DNA of 64,000 nucleotides from Carex sylvatica (Eukaryota; Streptophyta; Magnoliopsida; Poales; Cyperaceae): positions 96,272-160,271 of the forward strand of contig CAXKVR010000117.1 in assembly GCA_964058845.1 (NCBI GenBank), written 5' to 3'. The notes under the pieces were generated by a model, which did no database searches, was not told where the DNA came from, and saw only the letters and a list, made by a program, of their open reading frames with translations. The position numbers were made by a program, and so were the translations under genes. Shown here one piece after another: positions 1 to 12,649 of the stretch. Within the stretch, counting starts at the first letter, position 1, and each line of letters begins with the position of its first letter.

Positions 1-685
1 TAATCCACTTATATTATAATTAAAACAAGTTTTCTTACTAATGCAAAAATAAGAAGAAGAAAATAGTTTAAAGAAAAAATGCATGTTTCAAATTATTAGA
101 ATAAGTTGTGCATTTAGTAAATAATGTATATCAGTTACATACCCCACCTGGAGTCATGTAGGTCATCAAAAAAGAACACAGGCTCGGTCGGGTACAAAGA
201 TAAAATGGATTCGGGTACCAACTTCATTTCCTATCCGGATAGTATTCGAATATCCAATCCGTTTTCAACTTGCAAAGGTAATAGATTGAATACCATGTGC
301 AAAGGTAATAGCTTAAAAAGCTGCTTTAAACTGAATTTTTTTTATTTTAGGGACAAACAAATTACAGGGAACCATTCTTGCTTTTATAAAGCTAAGAAAT
401 GTGTATTGATATACTGGTTGGTATCACTTTTATTTTTGCCTTTTCATATCTTGAAAGATAGGAAAAATGAATTTATGTGCTGGACAGCTGGCGGCTTTAC
501 ATCATAGAATAAACATGTTTACCAAAATTTATAACCAAAATCTCTTCCATACACAAACACTAAAAACATTGAAATTAATATAAAAAAAAAATCCTAGGAT
601 CCTACTTGTGTTACAATAAAACCTATGAGATAGATACACACAAACACACAATTTACATTTTTCAATTTCACCCCCCACAAAACCC
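1..685. other. 3' flank of the CNGC gene
   Basis: AT-rich DNA downstream of the channel stop codon. A minus-strand AATAAA-like hexamer (plus-strand tttatt near 347-353) could serve as poly(A) signal. I see no other gene; the 127-codon frame at 124-507 has no family resemblance. Confidence 0.5.
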
Positions 686-3600
686 TTAATTAACAGCATC
701 GACGCTGAAATCAGGCTCCGGCGGCTTTTGTAACCTGACAATGGTACTAGCACTGGTACCACTTCCTCTACCTCTGTTCCTAAAATTATGCACCCCTTTC
801 ATTGCATTAGCTGCAAACCGAGAGGCGTAAATGGTGGCACCAAGACTTGGCCGGGCCCCACGAGTCTCCTCCTTTTTACGAATGCCGGCCATTTTTCGTC
901 TCCAGTATCGCCTCCAGGCTGCCTGAATAAAGCATGCAGCCCAGGTGCGCCAGTGCTGTGAGTGATACCGGAATGTATGTTGTACCTGACACATGCAAAA
1001 AAAGTTAGAATTAAAAGGGGAATTTTGCAATTTCTGGGAAAAACTTGATCTGTATGAAGCAGCACATCTGAATTGAGAATTCTAAATAAAATAATCCAAA
1101 TTTTTGGTCCAAAATAGTTATTCAAGTAAATAGCAATTCAGTTCAAAATATAAGCAAATAAGTTTTATATTAAATTTAAAATAAAAATATATAAATATAA
1201 AATAAGCAAGTATTAAAAAAAAATGAATATAAAATAAGTGGGTTAAGTAATGTTTGATACCTGCCGAGAGTGTAGACGTCTAAACTGACTCGCTACAAAC
1301 TTCAAATCATCCGCTCCAAGAGCAAATGCCTCCACCTCATTCAACGACCTAACTGTTCGTGTCGAGGCGGGAAAATTCAAACTAGATTTCGGGTCAAGGG
1401 CCCACGTCAAAAGTTCTTCACCGCAAAAATCACCTTCTTCCAGTAACCCACGGTTGAAGAAACCGGTACGGCCGCCATCAGTGGTGATGCTCTCGAGGGA
1501 CCCACGAACTATGAAGAGCATCTCTTCTACCGGTTCACCTTCTTTGAGAATGTAGTTGGACTCGGTGTATAGACTGGGTTTAAGCCGTTCACATACTGCG
1601 TCTAGTAACCGGTCGTCCATGTCAGCAAAAAGCGGCACCTTTATTTCAGAGATAATTAAGAGTGTTATAGTTGGAATAAGAGATACTTCAAAAGTTAGTG
1701 CCTTGCATGTGTTTAGAAACTAATTTGATATATGACATGCCAGCAAGTGTTTAATTTTCATGCTAGTCATAAAACTACTTCTGTTCATTACGAATAAAAG
1801 AAAAAGAATCCTTTTTGTAAAGGGGTAAGTACGTAATTTCAAGGTTTTTGAGGGGCATACATGAAATATCCCCGAAAAAAGAAAAAAGAATGGATAATCA
1901 AGGCCGTGCTCACCCGCTTTACGAGGTCTAAGGTGAGGTGGCGCTTAATGTCTCTGCGAAGATCCTTTGGCAATGTCTGTACCAGTCCTTCCTCATCAAC
2001 ACCTCGAGTCTCTAACCACCTACACCAACATTTTTTTTAGAATATTTAGTTGTACAGTTTTTCATTCTTCAAACAAAAATTTTATCAGAGGAATACAAAT
2101 TCCTTTGGCTTGTATGCAGAGTCAGATTTCATTCCATTCAATTAGAAACTAGGGTGTTCTTAAGCTCACCAAGCACTTTGGTGAGGTTAAATCCAAAGCC
2201 TAGCCTATCGGATTGACTTCAAACGACGAATCTAATCTGGCGAAACTGATCTACTTCACAAGTAATGTGTTTCCATATCAAATTTGTAAGTTTTTGAATT
2301 AATTTAGTATAAAGTCATGCTGACTTCAACTTATAAACTTTTTCTACTTTTTCTTCTTTTTTTACCGCTTGAGTTTATACTATATTAATTCAAAACTTTA
2401 TAAATTTTATGTAAACGCATCACTCATGAAGTAGATCGATTTCAACGGTTGGATTTGTCATTTGAAATCGTTTCAATATGTTTTAGAGTTAAATTGACCA
2501 AATGATTGGTAAGCTTAAGAACACCCTAGTTCTACTGCCTTTTTTCACTCACAATTTGTGCCAAGTTAAAGACTCAACAAACCTTAGACTACCAAACAAG
2601 AAACTAAAAAAAAATTTAGACACAACAAGTAGCCCCACCAGTTATATCAAACAGATCACCAAAAAAAACAAAAAAAAACAGAGAGAGAGAGAGAGAGAGA
2701 GCAAGAACAGAGAAACCTGTAATGCTCAAAGCGTCTGACACGTTCTCTAAGGGCTGGTGGCAAGAGGCGATGGTGCATCCACTGCTCTGCATCACGTTTT
2801 TTAACTCTCATCTCCTCCAGCCGTATTGACAGTGATTGAAGATACGTCTGTAAACAAAACAAACAAACAAAAAATTATTCCAACAAATCCTAAAATAATT
2901 CTATATTTGCTTTTATTTATGGGTTCGTGAGAGAGAGAGAGAGATGTACCTGCATGTTGCCAATGAGTAAGGCAAAGAGCAGGAGGCCAAGCACACATAT
3001 AAAAATAGAAAAAATGACCTCTCCAGTAAATGTACTTGTTGCGAGTCCTTGGCCAAGTGTACTGTTACATAATATTATAGTCATAGCAAGTCTCTTTTGT
3101 ATTGACAGTACCTATCAGTGCATGTTTATGCATACATTTATGGTACCAAATAAAAAACAAAGACAGAGACAAATGCTTGGCATTTTTGGACTTCTTTAGG
3201 TACTATTTTATAATAATAGACTTTTTTAAGCTCGAGAATCCCCATATGATTTTTATTTTTTGAAAAGGTTACTATTACATTTTTTTTTTCTTCTCACCAA
3301 AATCGAGTATTTATTATAAAATATTCAACATGTTTTTACCCATGTTCTAAGTGAGTCACATTTCAATTATTTGGTACCTCTACTAAGACATGAAAATGGT
3401 AGGTTATGAAATTGGACAAAAAGAGTTTAATTTTTTTATAAAGTTCTAATGTTTATGCATACATGTATATTTTTGTCAGTATCAGGGGGTTTACCTGAGA
3501 TTTTGAAATCCCCACCAGAAGCAAAAGCTGCCTTTAGTAACAAAATTGTGAGACGAGGTGATATTTTTGTCGATTGCATTCGTAAAGATTCCATATTGAA

Positions 3601-6600
3601 AATTTGTGCTGTTGCACTGAGTCTGCACCTGGTTAGCCATGTTTCGCCAGGTGTCATAACCAGAGAGGTGCTCATTGCCACAGTACAGGTACTGGGTGCT
3701 ACATCCGGATGTGCTATGGCATATCTCGTGCCAGCAGTCATCTTGTCTCATTAGTGACAGCAAGTACCAGAATGTGCCCACATTCTGACAAAATTATATA
3801 ACAAAATTTTATGACAAAAGATTGGTTTTTGTGTTAGTTATGAAGAGGTTTTTCGTGGTTTTTCTGACAAGTTATTGAAAGATTGGCTTGAATTACAAAG
3901 AAAAATTAAGAAGCAGTTTGGTAAGAAACATAACTTAATCTCAGGTTTCGTAGCTAGATAACATTTGTGACAGTAAGTACCAGAATGTGCCCACATTCTG
4001 GTAAAAGTAAATAACAAAATATTATGATGAAAAGACACAACTAGGCTCTAATCGCCCTTTTTTTTCTCCTTCTGGAAAACAAAAACTCATTGTTTATTTA
4101 ATTTGTAACTAAGATCAAACTTTTATGATGTATGCAAACTAAAACACATATTATTAGGTACCCAAATATAAGGTTGATTTTATTTTTGCAATTTGGTAAA
4201 TATTCACATAACTTAATCTCAGTTTTCATATCTAGATAAAATTTGTAATTATGAAAAATTAGTACTGGATGCTAGTTGCAAACTAAACAGAATATGTAGG
4301 GTTCTATACACAAAAATGGTGACTGTTTTTTAATTTTTATTTGCATCTTTTTTTCATATAGAGGCTTAAAGGGAGCTTACGTGGCCCGCTAGCATAAACC
4401 ACAGTAGATAGTAGGCAGCACCAGCCCATGCAGTTTCGATAAAAACACCAACCGTGCTTTTAAGGTCGGTCATCAAAGGGTATAATCGGAATATCCTGGG
4501 GAAATACGGAATCACCACCATTAAGAAGAGTGCTCTTTTTGTTGTAAGTACTTTTGTCCCGACCGAACTATTCAGGAATCGCCATATCATTATCTGTTAT
4601 AAGAAAACAGAGATGCACAGTAAAAATCAGGTTTAGTTTATTATATTGTAACCAAGCATTTCATTTGCCCTTCAAAACATTAGAAGACTGACATTTTTCT
4701 TGACCATGCTGCATATTTTTTTTATTTTTGTAATAAAGGGTAAAATGGGTACTTTATAAATTTAAAATGTGTTTAATTAGAAGAAAAAAAAAAATCGGTA
4801 AATTTGTCAGTTGTTGAAATTTAGAAGGGTAAATATGATATTATGAATTTTAGAAGGGGAAATACGTAATTTAAAAGGTTTTTTAGGGGTATACAAGAAA
4901 TTTCCCTAAGAAATAGAGACAAGTCAAGTAAGGTCTGAGTTTTAGGTGATTATATTGCACCAGCATTTCAGTTTCAGGTGCCAATCCGTGACAGTAAAGT
5001 ACAATCTTATTTTATTTTGTGCTCAATTAAGGTGCAGGAATAAACGCATAAAGTGCAATTTCGACCCAAAAAGCTACAAAATTTGCAGCTTGATACTGCA
5101 ATACTCCACTCTGGTACCTACGGGTTTTCATTGGGTCCGGTTTATTTGATTTTCAACCAAACCGAAAAGTTTGGATTAAATTGTTCGGTTTAACGGTTTG
5201 AATGGATCAGATCAATTGAAATTTTTAACTACTTCGTGCTTTTATATTTGTTTACAATAACATACATATACAATTCATATTAATTTCAATGATTATTAAA
5301 TGTATCTGTGTATGTATTGAGTTTTGACCTTTTAAAATTTAATCTCTCCTATTTCGGTTCAACCAAACAAACCAAAATTTCCTTTGGTTATTTTGGTTCG
5401 GTTGATAAGTTTAATTCGGTTGATTCAGTTAAATTTTTTAAAACCGAATAAACTTTTTGTTTGACTATTTTAATACGGTTTTAACCGAACTGACCCAATG
5501 AACACCCCTACTGGTACCAGTACAAAAAATTGCAGGCAGTCTAATAATAATTCTCTACAGTGCATTCTAGTTAGTACCAGAATGCAGATGTTACTTCAAA
5601 TAATAGAAGCATGAATTCAGATTAAAAAAACTTCTACAAAGAGAGAGAGATGGAGTTGTAATGTTTGAAACCTGAGGAATGGGAAGCACAGCAAAGATAT
5701 CCATCAAAAAATAACTCCTCACATACCTCCTAGCAACAAGTGCAGGGTCAGCAATCAATTCACCCGCACCGACCCGTGTAGATGTGCTATAACTCGTTCT
5801 AAACTTCAACAAAATTCTAGGCAAGTACAATAAATCTATTATAGTTCTCACTACAGTAGATGCCACTGCTAGTCTGCGATCTATCCCAATGCAATTAAAA
5901 TCATTGTTGATAACGGGTAAATAGAGCATTAACGGGTCTACCGCAACTGAGACTATAACCAACATGACGAAAAACCGATTGATGCGCAGCAAAAGTTTAG
6001 AAGACGGATCGAGCATTTTCGGGGTTTTCTTGGGGGTATTTGTGTAATTCCTGGATCTTGAGTTGACAAAGGGAAGAGAAAGACTAAATGATCTAAATGA
6101 GTAACCCGAATCCATTAGAGACCTAAACGGGTTAACAAATCTCCATCTGGAGGACCCGAATCGGCTGTCTGATGCCACAGAGGATCTAGGGCTCAATTCC
6201 TCAAGCCTGTAACAAACAAAAGGAATTGCTTATTAAGCAGTTAAACTGTTAGGAACAGAATCATATCAAAAAGAAAAGTATTAGGAACAGAAAATAAACT
6301 AAGACCAGAACTGGTATGAACTGGTAAGAATAACTAAAAGAACTGGTACGAACTGGTATGAACAGAAAATTAGGTACTGCTAGGTACCAAGTATAAAATC
6401 AGTACAACTAAAGAACCTTTTTAATTTTCTTCATCTTTTTGGGAATACTAAAAGAATCTCTATTAATCAGTTAAGTGTTAGAAACAGAATCATAAACTGA
6501 GACAAGAACTGATACGAACTGGTAAGATGAAACCCTAGTTAAGGATTTGTCTACTCCAGTCTCTGCTTTATTCTACAAATGTCATATGACCGGTCTGATG

Positions 6601-6882
6601 GTACAAATTAGGTACTGCTAGGTACCAAATATAATCCCATTACAACTAAATAAACTTCTAATTTTCTTCATTTTTTTTGGGGGGGGGACTGAAATTTGAG
6701 GCCAAAATGAATCTCTAATAAGCAGTTAAATGTTAGGAACAGAATCATACGATGAGACTAGAACTGGTACGAACAGTAAGAACTGGTAAGACAATAACTG
6801 GGACGAACTGGTGGCACCAAGTAGGTACCAAATATAAACCAGTACAACTAAAGGGTCTTATAAGTTTCTTTTTCTTTTTTTC

Positions 6883-6924
<42 letters not shown>

Positions 6925-7358
6925 ACTGAAATTGAATAGCTGAAAAAAATCTCTAAGCAGTCAAGTGTTATGTACAGAATCATAAACTCAGACCATAACT
7001 GGTACAACTAATGAACTTTTAATTTTATTCATTTGGGGAAAACTGAAATTTGAGGCCTAAAACAATCTTAATTAAGCAATTAAGTGTTAGGAACAGAATC
7101 ATAAACTGAGACAAGAACTGGTAATACTGGTAAGATCTGGTAAAAGGAAATGAACCTTCTTATCAGGCAGTTAAGTGGTAGGAACAGAATCAGAAACTGA
7201 GACCAGAACTGGTATGAACTGGTTGGTACAGATCTGGTAAAAGCAAAACAAAACCCAAGATTGGAAAGAGGAGACGGTGATAGTATAGTATAGTACCTGG
7301 CGAACCTCTCTCTTTCTCCGTCGATATAAGCTACTCGGTACCCACCACAATCAAACAT
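686..7358 (-). CDS. CNGC: Cyclic nucleotide-gated ion channel, group II (CNGC5/6-like), complete, 9 exons
   Basis: Exons on the minus strand: 7297-7358, 5672-6206, 4381-4593, 3495-3784, 2950-3061, 2717-2847, 1914-2019, 1261-1638, 686-985. All junctions are GT-AG, phases agree, and the product is 708 aa, a normal CNGC length. The protein should be a plasma-membrane cation (Ca2+-permeable) channel with six membrane segments (about residues 80-400). The pore is in WWGFQNLS-TLGQGLATST (about 360-377), split by the exon 4/5 junction. The cyclic-nucleotide-binding domain lies at about 484-609, with phosphate-binding cassette GDFCGEELLTWALDP. A calmodulin-binding IQ region, WRTWAACFIQAAWRRYWRRK, is at about 620-640. 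The C-terminus LQKPPEPDFS is typical of CNGC5/6/9 in Arabidopsis, where the family acts in Ca2+ signalling and root hair growth. The ATG at 7358 is chosen because the first exon opens MFDCGGYRVAYIDGERE, like family N-termini. The exact orthologue is not resolved. Confidence 0.95.
2148..2530. mobile_element. MITE (family B) in CNGC intron 6
   Basis: Inverted repeat ends actagggtgttcttaagc and gcttaagaacaccctagt bound a 383-bp palindromic element in the intron between exons 7 and 6. Its inner arms carry the family B words tagatcgattt and a region around tttagtataaagtca. Related copies lie at 19.9, 34.9, 43.3 and 47.8 kb. I found no clear target duplication. Confidence 0.85.
3735..4255 (-). repeat. 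Tandem duplication of the CNGC exon 4 start within intron 3
   Basis: About 64 bp at 3754-3817, covering the acceptor and first codons of exon 4, is repeated at 3968-4032 with few differences. A second shared stretch, 3928-3973 against 4208-4253 (cataacttaatctcag and following), shows that the unit is 214-285 bp. The upstream copy keeps an AG acceptor and codes NVGTFWYLLSQ in frame, so it is a cryptic partial exon. Confidence 0.85.
5119..5510. mobile_element. hAT-type MITE in CNGC intron 2
   Basis: A 392-bp element runs from TACGGGTTTTCATTGGGTC to GACCCAATGAACACCCCTA. Perfect 8-bp direct repeats CTGGTACC flank it at 5111-5118 and 5511-5518. Imperfect terminal inverted repeats plus an 8-bp duplication indicate the hAT superfamily. 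Diverged relatives lie at 12925-13349 and about 15412-15561. Confidence 0.92.
6207..7296 (-). repeat. CNGC intron 1: diverged tandem repeats and a poly(G) run
   Basis: The first intron holds about six diverged copies of a unit beginning cagttaagtgttaggaacag (near 6226, 6466, 6720, 6953, 7072 and 7163), each followed by actggtacgaactggta-type words. After ten T residues there is an unbroken run of 31 G at 6893-6923. The run is G-quadruplex-prone on the plus strand (C-rich in the transcript) and may be mis-sized by sequencing. Confidence 0.85.
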
Positions 7359-7500
7359 TTCTTTCTCTTTAAAGCTCTTGCAACCAGTTGCCGATTCTTC
7401 TTTCGAGGCGAAGTTAGTGACTGATTCTGCAGAGTTGACTTCTTACCGATTCATCAAAGAGAAAGAGAGAGAGAAGCAGAAGAAGGGTCTGTCTCTGTGT

Positions 7501-8003
7501 GGTGGGGCCCAGTGGTTAATAATCAGCCTAGGCTGCGCTGAATTCGTATCCTCTGCTTTTGAGTTAATGCATCTGAACTGTCCGATCAGCTTCACGATTC
7601 GTGGGAATTAAGTCCGCACTAATATTAAAAACCATCATGTTTTAGGCGGAGATCGGATGGGCTCCGTTTATAATCGGACGGTCCATATGTATTACCTAAG
7701 AAGATGCTCTTTTGAGTTAATGCAGACGATGCGGACTCGGCTACGCTATTGACTAAAGACAATAGAAACGAACGGCCCAGATTTACTGTCAGTCGCAGGG
7801 AACCAGTATTATTTGTGCTTTGAGATTCGTTCCAAGTTAAAAGACCGATAAAATTTTATTGTTGACAATAATTAATTAATAGTGTGAGGCCCAAATTCGG
7901 CCCAATTATAAGTGTTGGAGACTTGGAGGTGTAAGGCCCAATTATAACTGTTGGATGAGACTGTTTGGTGGGGCCCCATGGTTAATTACCAGGCTAGGCT
8001 GCT
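7501..8003. repeat. Direct repeat pair upstream of the CNGC gene
   Basis: About 37 bp at 7501-7537 (ggtggggcccagtggttaat and following) recurs at 7967-8003 with a few changes, 466 bp apart. The stretch between holds words such as tttgagattcgt and ttttgagttaatgca that recur near 26.9, 42.7 and 62.9 kb, so a dispersed repeat family sits near the likely CNGC promoter. Confidence 0.6.
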
Positions 8004-8209
8004 GTTGTAATTAAAAGAATTGGCATCTTGTATTCTTGTGAGATATCTCAAACTTAAAGAGTTGATGTGGAAAATCCAGACCGTTCAATGTTTTCTGCAC
8101 GAATCTGAAAGCACAATAATACTGATATCTCAAATGATACGGACTCGGTGAAAAATGAGGTAAAGATTTTTACATAGCAGTACAAAAGAATTAAAACATC
8201 ATTGTTGGT

Positions 8210-8606
8210 TGGGCTGCAAACGAATCAAACCGATTCAAACTTAACTTAGTTCGAGTGCGAGTTCGAGCCAAGATTTTGAACTAAAAAGAAGAGTTCGAGT
8301 TTAATTTAATACAATTCAAATCAGTTTTGAACCGAACTGGTTCGAAATTGAAGCAGAGTTTAAAACTAAAAAAGAAGAGTTTTGAATCTAGTCAGACTCA
8401 GTTTGAGTTCGATTCGAACGAATTTCGAACTAAACTAGGTTTAATTTGTTTCAGAACCGAGCTGGTTTGATTTATTTCAAACCAATTTATTTTTGAATCA
8501 AACTCAATCGAATCACGAGCTATGATCTTTTTGTGCAAACCGAATTGTTACAATGATTCATGTACTGCTGAAGTCAAAACTGCTCTGTTAATATATTTGC
8601 TCCCAA
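8210..8606. repeat. Degenerate purine/TTCGA-rich repeat plus half of a small MITE
   Basis: 8210-8550 is a low-complexity mix of ttcgagtt, gaaccg and aaccgattca words that pair imperfectly with their own reverse complements, like a decayed hAT-type element opening gggctgcaaacgaatc. 8560-8606 matches the right half of the small MITE family at 41.3 and 56.8 kb (ctctgttaatatattt). Confidence 0.4.
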
Positions 8607-10300
8607 AATGAAACAAGTTTTTATAATGCAAAATTAAATTTGTTGACATAAGTAATTAAATTAAGTGAAAAAATTGTAATTTTAAGAACATTAAGTTCGG
8701 ATGGTCGATTTAAAATGAACAATATAATTGATATGTTTGCTTCAATATCAATATAATAAATTTGTATCAAGGATAGCATAAAATAATACAATCCGAAAAA
8801 ATAAATCTGGGCCGTTCATATATTTGATTACAAATGAATGGCATCATATATATGAAAATAAATATAAAAATTTAAGAAAGTACATCATCAATATTTGATT
8901 TAATAACAAAAATATATATCTTTTCAGTTAAAAGTTTCAGGTTTAAAATCCGAAAAAATAAAAATTATGAATCTTTGAATTGTTTTTTATAAGACTGAAT
9001 ATTAAACTTGAAAAGTTAGATCTTCATTTTTCTTTTAAAAAAAGAAAAAGAAAATATGTAGCAAAGAAGAAATACAGCTTTTTGTCATGCTTTAAGTAGC
9101 AAACCTTGAAACTTTTTTTTTTAACCACAAACCTTTGAAACTTTTTTCTATCTCTTGTTTTTGTATAGATGCATGCATGGTGCAACATTTTTTCTGATAA
9201 TTTGATTCAAATATCTCATATACATAAAAGCAAAGAGGTTTAAATAGCTTTTATCGCGTTGTAGCATAACAGTCGAAAAAATAACGCTATTGTCATATTT
9301 CTGTTGAAAATATATTTTGAAAACACAAAATTTATATAAATAAATACTTATTTTGATATTAACTTTTTTAAATTTATGAATTATGGAGCTATTAGTGAAA
9401 TCATTTATTATATATACAAGCTCATTATTTGTTTCCACAGAAAATCAAATTAATAATATATTAGAAATGAGCTGGTAACTCATTTATACATTCATATACA
9501 AATTAAAATGATAAATGCTCCAGCTTCAAAAACGTTCAAATAAATTGATCCGTTTGAGCTGCTATATGATCCATTTATATTCATTAATAAAAACGGTAAT
9601 ATAATGAATAGCATTTTAATTGTTATGAATGTACAAATTTATTGATATCCATGTTATTTGCTTATAAATAACATATGACATTTAAATATCCAATCATCCA
9701 ATAATCCATCTAATAATTCACATTTTCTAGCTCTCCTCTTAGCTCTATAATTCATAAAACTCAATTTTTATTCTCCCACAAACAAATATTTTTATATAGA
9801 AAATATATTATTCTGCTATCATTGTTGAAAGAACCTATATCAATCTCTACCACGGTTACACCCGTAGGCAGAGGAATACCGGTGTAACTTGAGGCAATCT
9901 TAACCGATTATTCATGCGCTTAGGACAGAAAGTTGCCTTAGGTCCGCATTTTGTAGCTCTGAGTAATAAAGTTTTAATTATATTCTTGATTTTATTTTTT
10001 TAATATAATTGTTATTTATTTTGTGATCAAAATTCAGATTTAAAACTAGTTGGTTAGTTCATATTTTTTCAACAATTCCGTCACTTTAGCGCGCTATAAC
10101 ACCGATAGCGCCCTAGTTTTTATGGTCTAAAAACAGTATAGTAACACTATAGTGCGCTATTTAGAACCATGCATGGAAGTGGTGAAATAATTTTGCATAT
10201 GTGGTCTAGGTTGTTTTATTGTTTTCTTTTTTTCATATGAAAAAGTCATTTCTAATAGACGGTCTAAAAGTTTTAAAATAATTGATTAATTTTTACAAAA
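8607..10300. other. Gene-free AT-rich stretch
   Basis: No gene is visible. The only contrast is a GC-richer patch at about 9825-9960 with a short imperfect stem (ggttacacc near 9855 against ggtgtaac near 9892), and a gcgctat-rich palindromic patch at 10090-10160. Neither gives a recognisable product in any frame. Confidence 0.5.
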
Positions 10301-10669
10301 TAATAGTGAAAAAATTAAAAAAAAAATGTAAATTTTTAGTTTACGACAAACCTTTGATCATATTTATATTATAGTTTGAGTTGCTTATTAATTAGAATTA
10401 TCTTAAAATTTTAAATTTGAGGGATGCTATGCATACACTATATATATATAAATATATTTCACATAGGGAAAAACTTGACGCCTTGAATTTGTTTTTCTTA
10501 TATTATTTATAGACGATATTTGTCCGTAGCAACAAGAAAATTTTCTCTTTGGTCAAAATGAGAATTTTGAGACTTTTTTGGAGAACACGTAAGCATTTTC
10601 TTAGGATAATACAAAAAAATAAAAAGAAGTCAACTCGTTGAGTGTGTAGCTTGAGTATAGCATGAATCA

Positions 10670-11222
10670 GGGTTCTAAAAAAAAAATCACGTCATACCAC
10701 GTGTGTTTAGAAGCGGAGCTAGATTTTTGAACTATAGAGATCAAAAATATATAAAGGTCAATCATATACAATTTTTCTATGGAGAATGGAGGTCAATTCT
10801 ATAATATTAAACCATTTCACTCCAAATTATATAGAAAATCATATCTAAATACAAAAAATGGGGATCAATTGACCTCCATTTCTTCTTAGTCCCTCCGCTC
10901 CTGCGTGTGTTGATCCGTGTTGTTATCATTCATGTGACATATATAACTAATTTTTTTAAATTTGATACAACACAGCACGTGATTGTGTAAGTCATATATA
11001 TAATCATATATAATTTGAATCAAATATGGTTAAACATGACAAGTTACATTTGAACACATCATATAAAATCACAATGTGATTAACGTGTCGTGATATTATT
11101 TTTCAAATTTAATTACAACACGGTACATGTAATATTGTAGCAGTTACGATACGATATATAACTTAAATTACGACACGACATATAAGTTAAATTACGACGT
11201 GACTAACACGTTTAAAAACCAA
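10670..11222. mobile_element. 553-bp insertion with 10-bp target duplication
   Basis: GCATGAATCA flanks the element at 10660-10669 and 11223-11232. Ends are GGGTTCTAAAAA and TTTAAAAACCAA. The sister blocks at 12.72 and 15.24 kb run straight through this point and act as empty sites. The interior is rich in CACGTG/ACGTG-type words. A hAT MITE is nested inside. Confidence 0.8.
10708..10903. mobile_element. hAT-type MITE nested in the 553-bp element
   Basis: A 196-bp element runs from TAGAAGCGGAGCTAG to CTCCGCTCCTG. Perfect 8-bp target duplications CGTGTGTT lie at 10700-10707 and 10904-10911. Ends of the form YAG...GCGGAG are common in plant hAT MITEs. Confidence 0.9.
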
Positions 11223-12043
11223 GCATGAATCACGATGCATGTACCGTTTTAAGTATTTAGAATGGAATAATGTTGAAGCAACCAACATATATAATTAATA
11301 TATCTTTTAAGGTAGTATCCACTAGAGTTTTATGTCCCTTTTTTATGTGTAGCATTAAAAAAAAAAAAAAAAAATTTGGAATGTAACATTTGGGGTGAAA
11401 AGATAAATGGTTGGACTTCTAACCTTTATTTAAAAAAAAAAGAGTGGATAGTATATAATAAATTAGATATGAATATTTAATATCTGAATATTTGTGTGGA
11501 TATGGACACAAATATAATTTTATATTTTAATTATCTATATCTGAATAGCAGATATATATATATCATATAGTTTAATATATATTATAAAAAATTATGTTAT
11601 TTATCATTATAAATAGATAAATATTATAAAATTTGATATTTTTAATAATATTATATATTTTTAATAAATATTCGATCTGATCTGTATCCGTCTCCGTAAT
11701 GTTATTAGTGTTTTGTAAAAGCCACTATAAATATATTTATATTATAAAAAATGTAATTTTTAGTTTACTACAACTCTACAAGCTTTTGATATTTATATTA
11801 TAGTTTGAGTTGCTTGTTCGAATCTTCAATTAAAATTTGAGGGATGCTATGCATACACTACAAATTCAATATATTTCATATAAATAATTGTACAAAACAA
11901 TTACGCATTGAATTGTTTTTTTTTCATATATAATTTATAGAAGGTATTTCTCCATGGCTAGAAAAAAAAATTATCTTTATTTTGTCAAAATTAATTAAAT
12001 GGAAAATTTCAAATATTTATGAGAACAAGTAAGAATTCTCTGA

Positions 12044-12649
12044 GGGAGTGTTTGGTTTGTGCTTTTGAAAGACAATTCTCAGACATTGTGATTCTCTAGC
12101 AAGTGATTACTATATTTGATAAAATTATGAAAGGAATAGATGCGGTAATCTTTCATTCTCTGCTATTCCGATTCTCTCGTTCATTGCTATTGTGATAGCC
12201 TAAAAAAAGACCGAATTTTTTCATTCCCGGACGACGGAAATCACACGAAGCGTGCGACTTCTTATTTTTTCATTCCGTCTCTTTTGTTTTCTCTCTCCAC
12301 GCACTACCCATCGCTAATTTCTTCTCCCAATTTGTCTCGATATGTGATTTTTTACATTAATTTAATTTTTGATTTATAATTTATATTTAAATAATACATA
12401 AAAAGTTTAGTAATGTAATATTATTTAGTTAATAATTAAAAAATAGTGAAGATATGTCTTGATAGTCCTTGTAATAGCCATACACGAACTAAACATGGTA
12501 ATGATATATTTTCTAGAATGTTGAAGCAATAGCCATGTACAAATCAAATATAGTAATAACACATTCTCTGGAATAACATTCCATGTCATTAGATTCTTTG
12601 AAATCCTTATATTCCCTGAAATGATATATAGCGCGAACCAAACGCGCCC
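12044..12649. mobile_element. PIF/Harbinger-like element with empty sites in sister blocks
   Basis: Ends GGGAGTGTTTGGTTTGTGC and GCGAACCAAACGCGCCC are inverted repeats around about 606 bp. The likely 3-bp duplication is TGA/TTA. The paralogous blocks at about 10590-10610 and 15165-15185 read aattct-taaggataatac without the element, so the insertion point is visible directly. Confidence 0.8.

Noticed and set aside
124..507. 127-codon plus-strand frame
   Set aside because: No family resemblance, AT-driven composition, lies in the channel gene's 3' flank.
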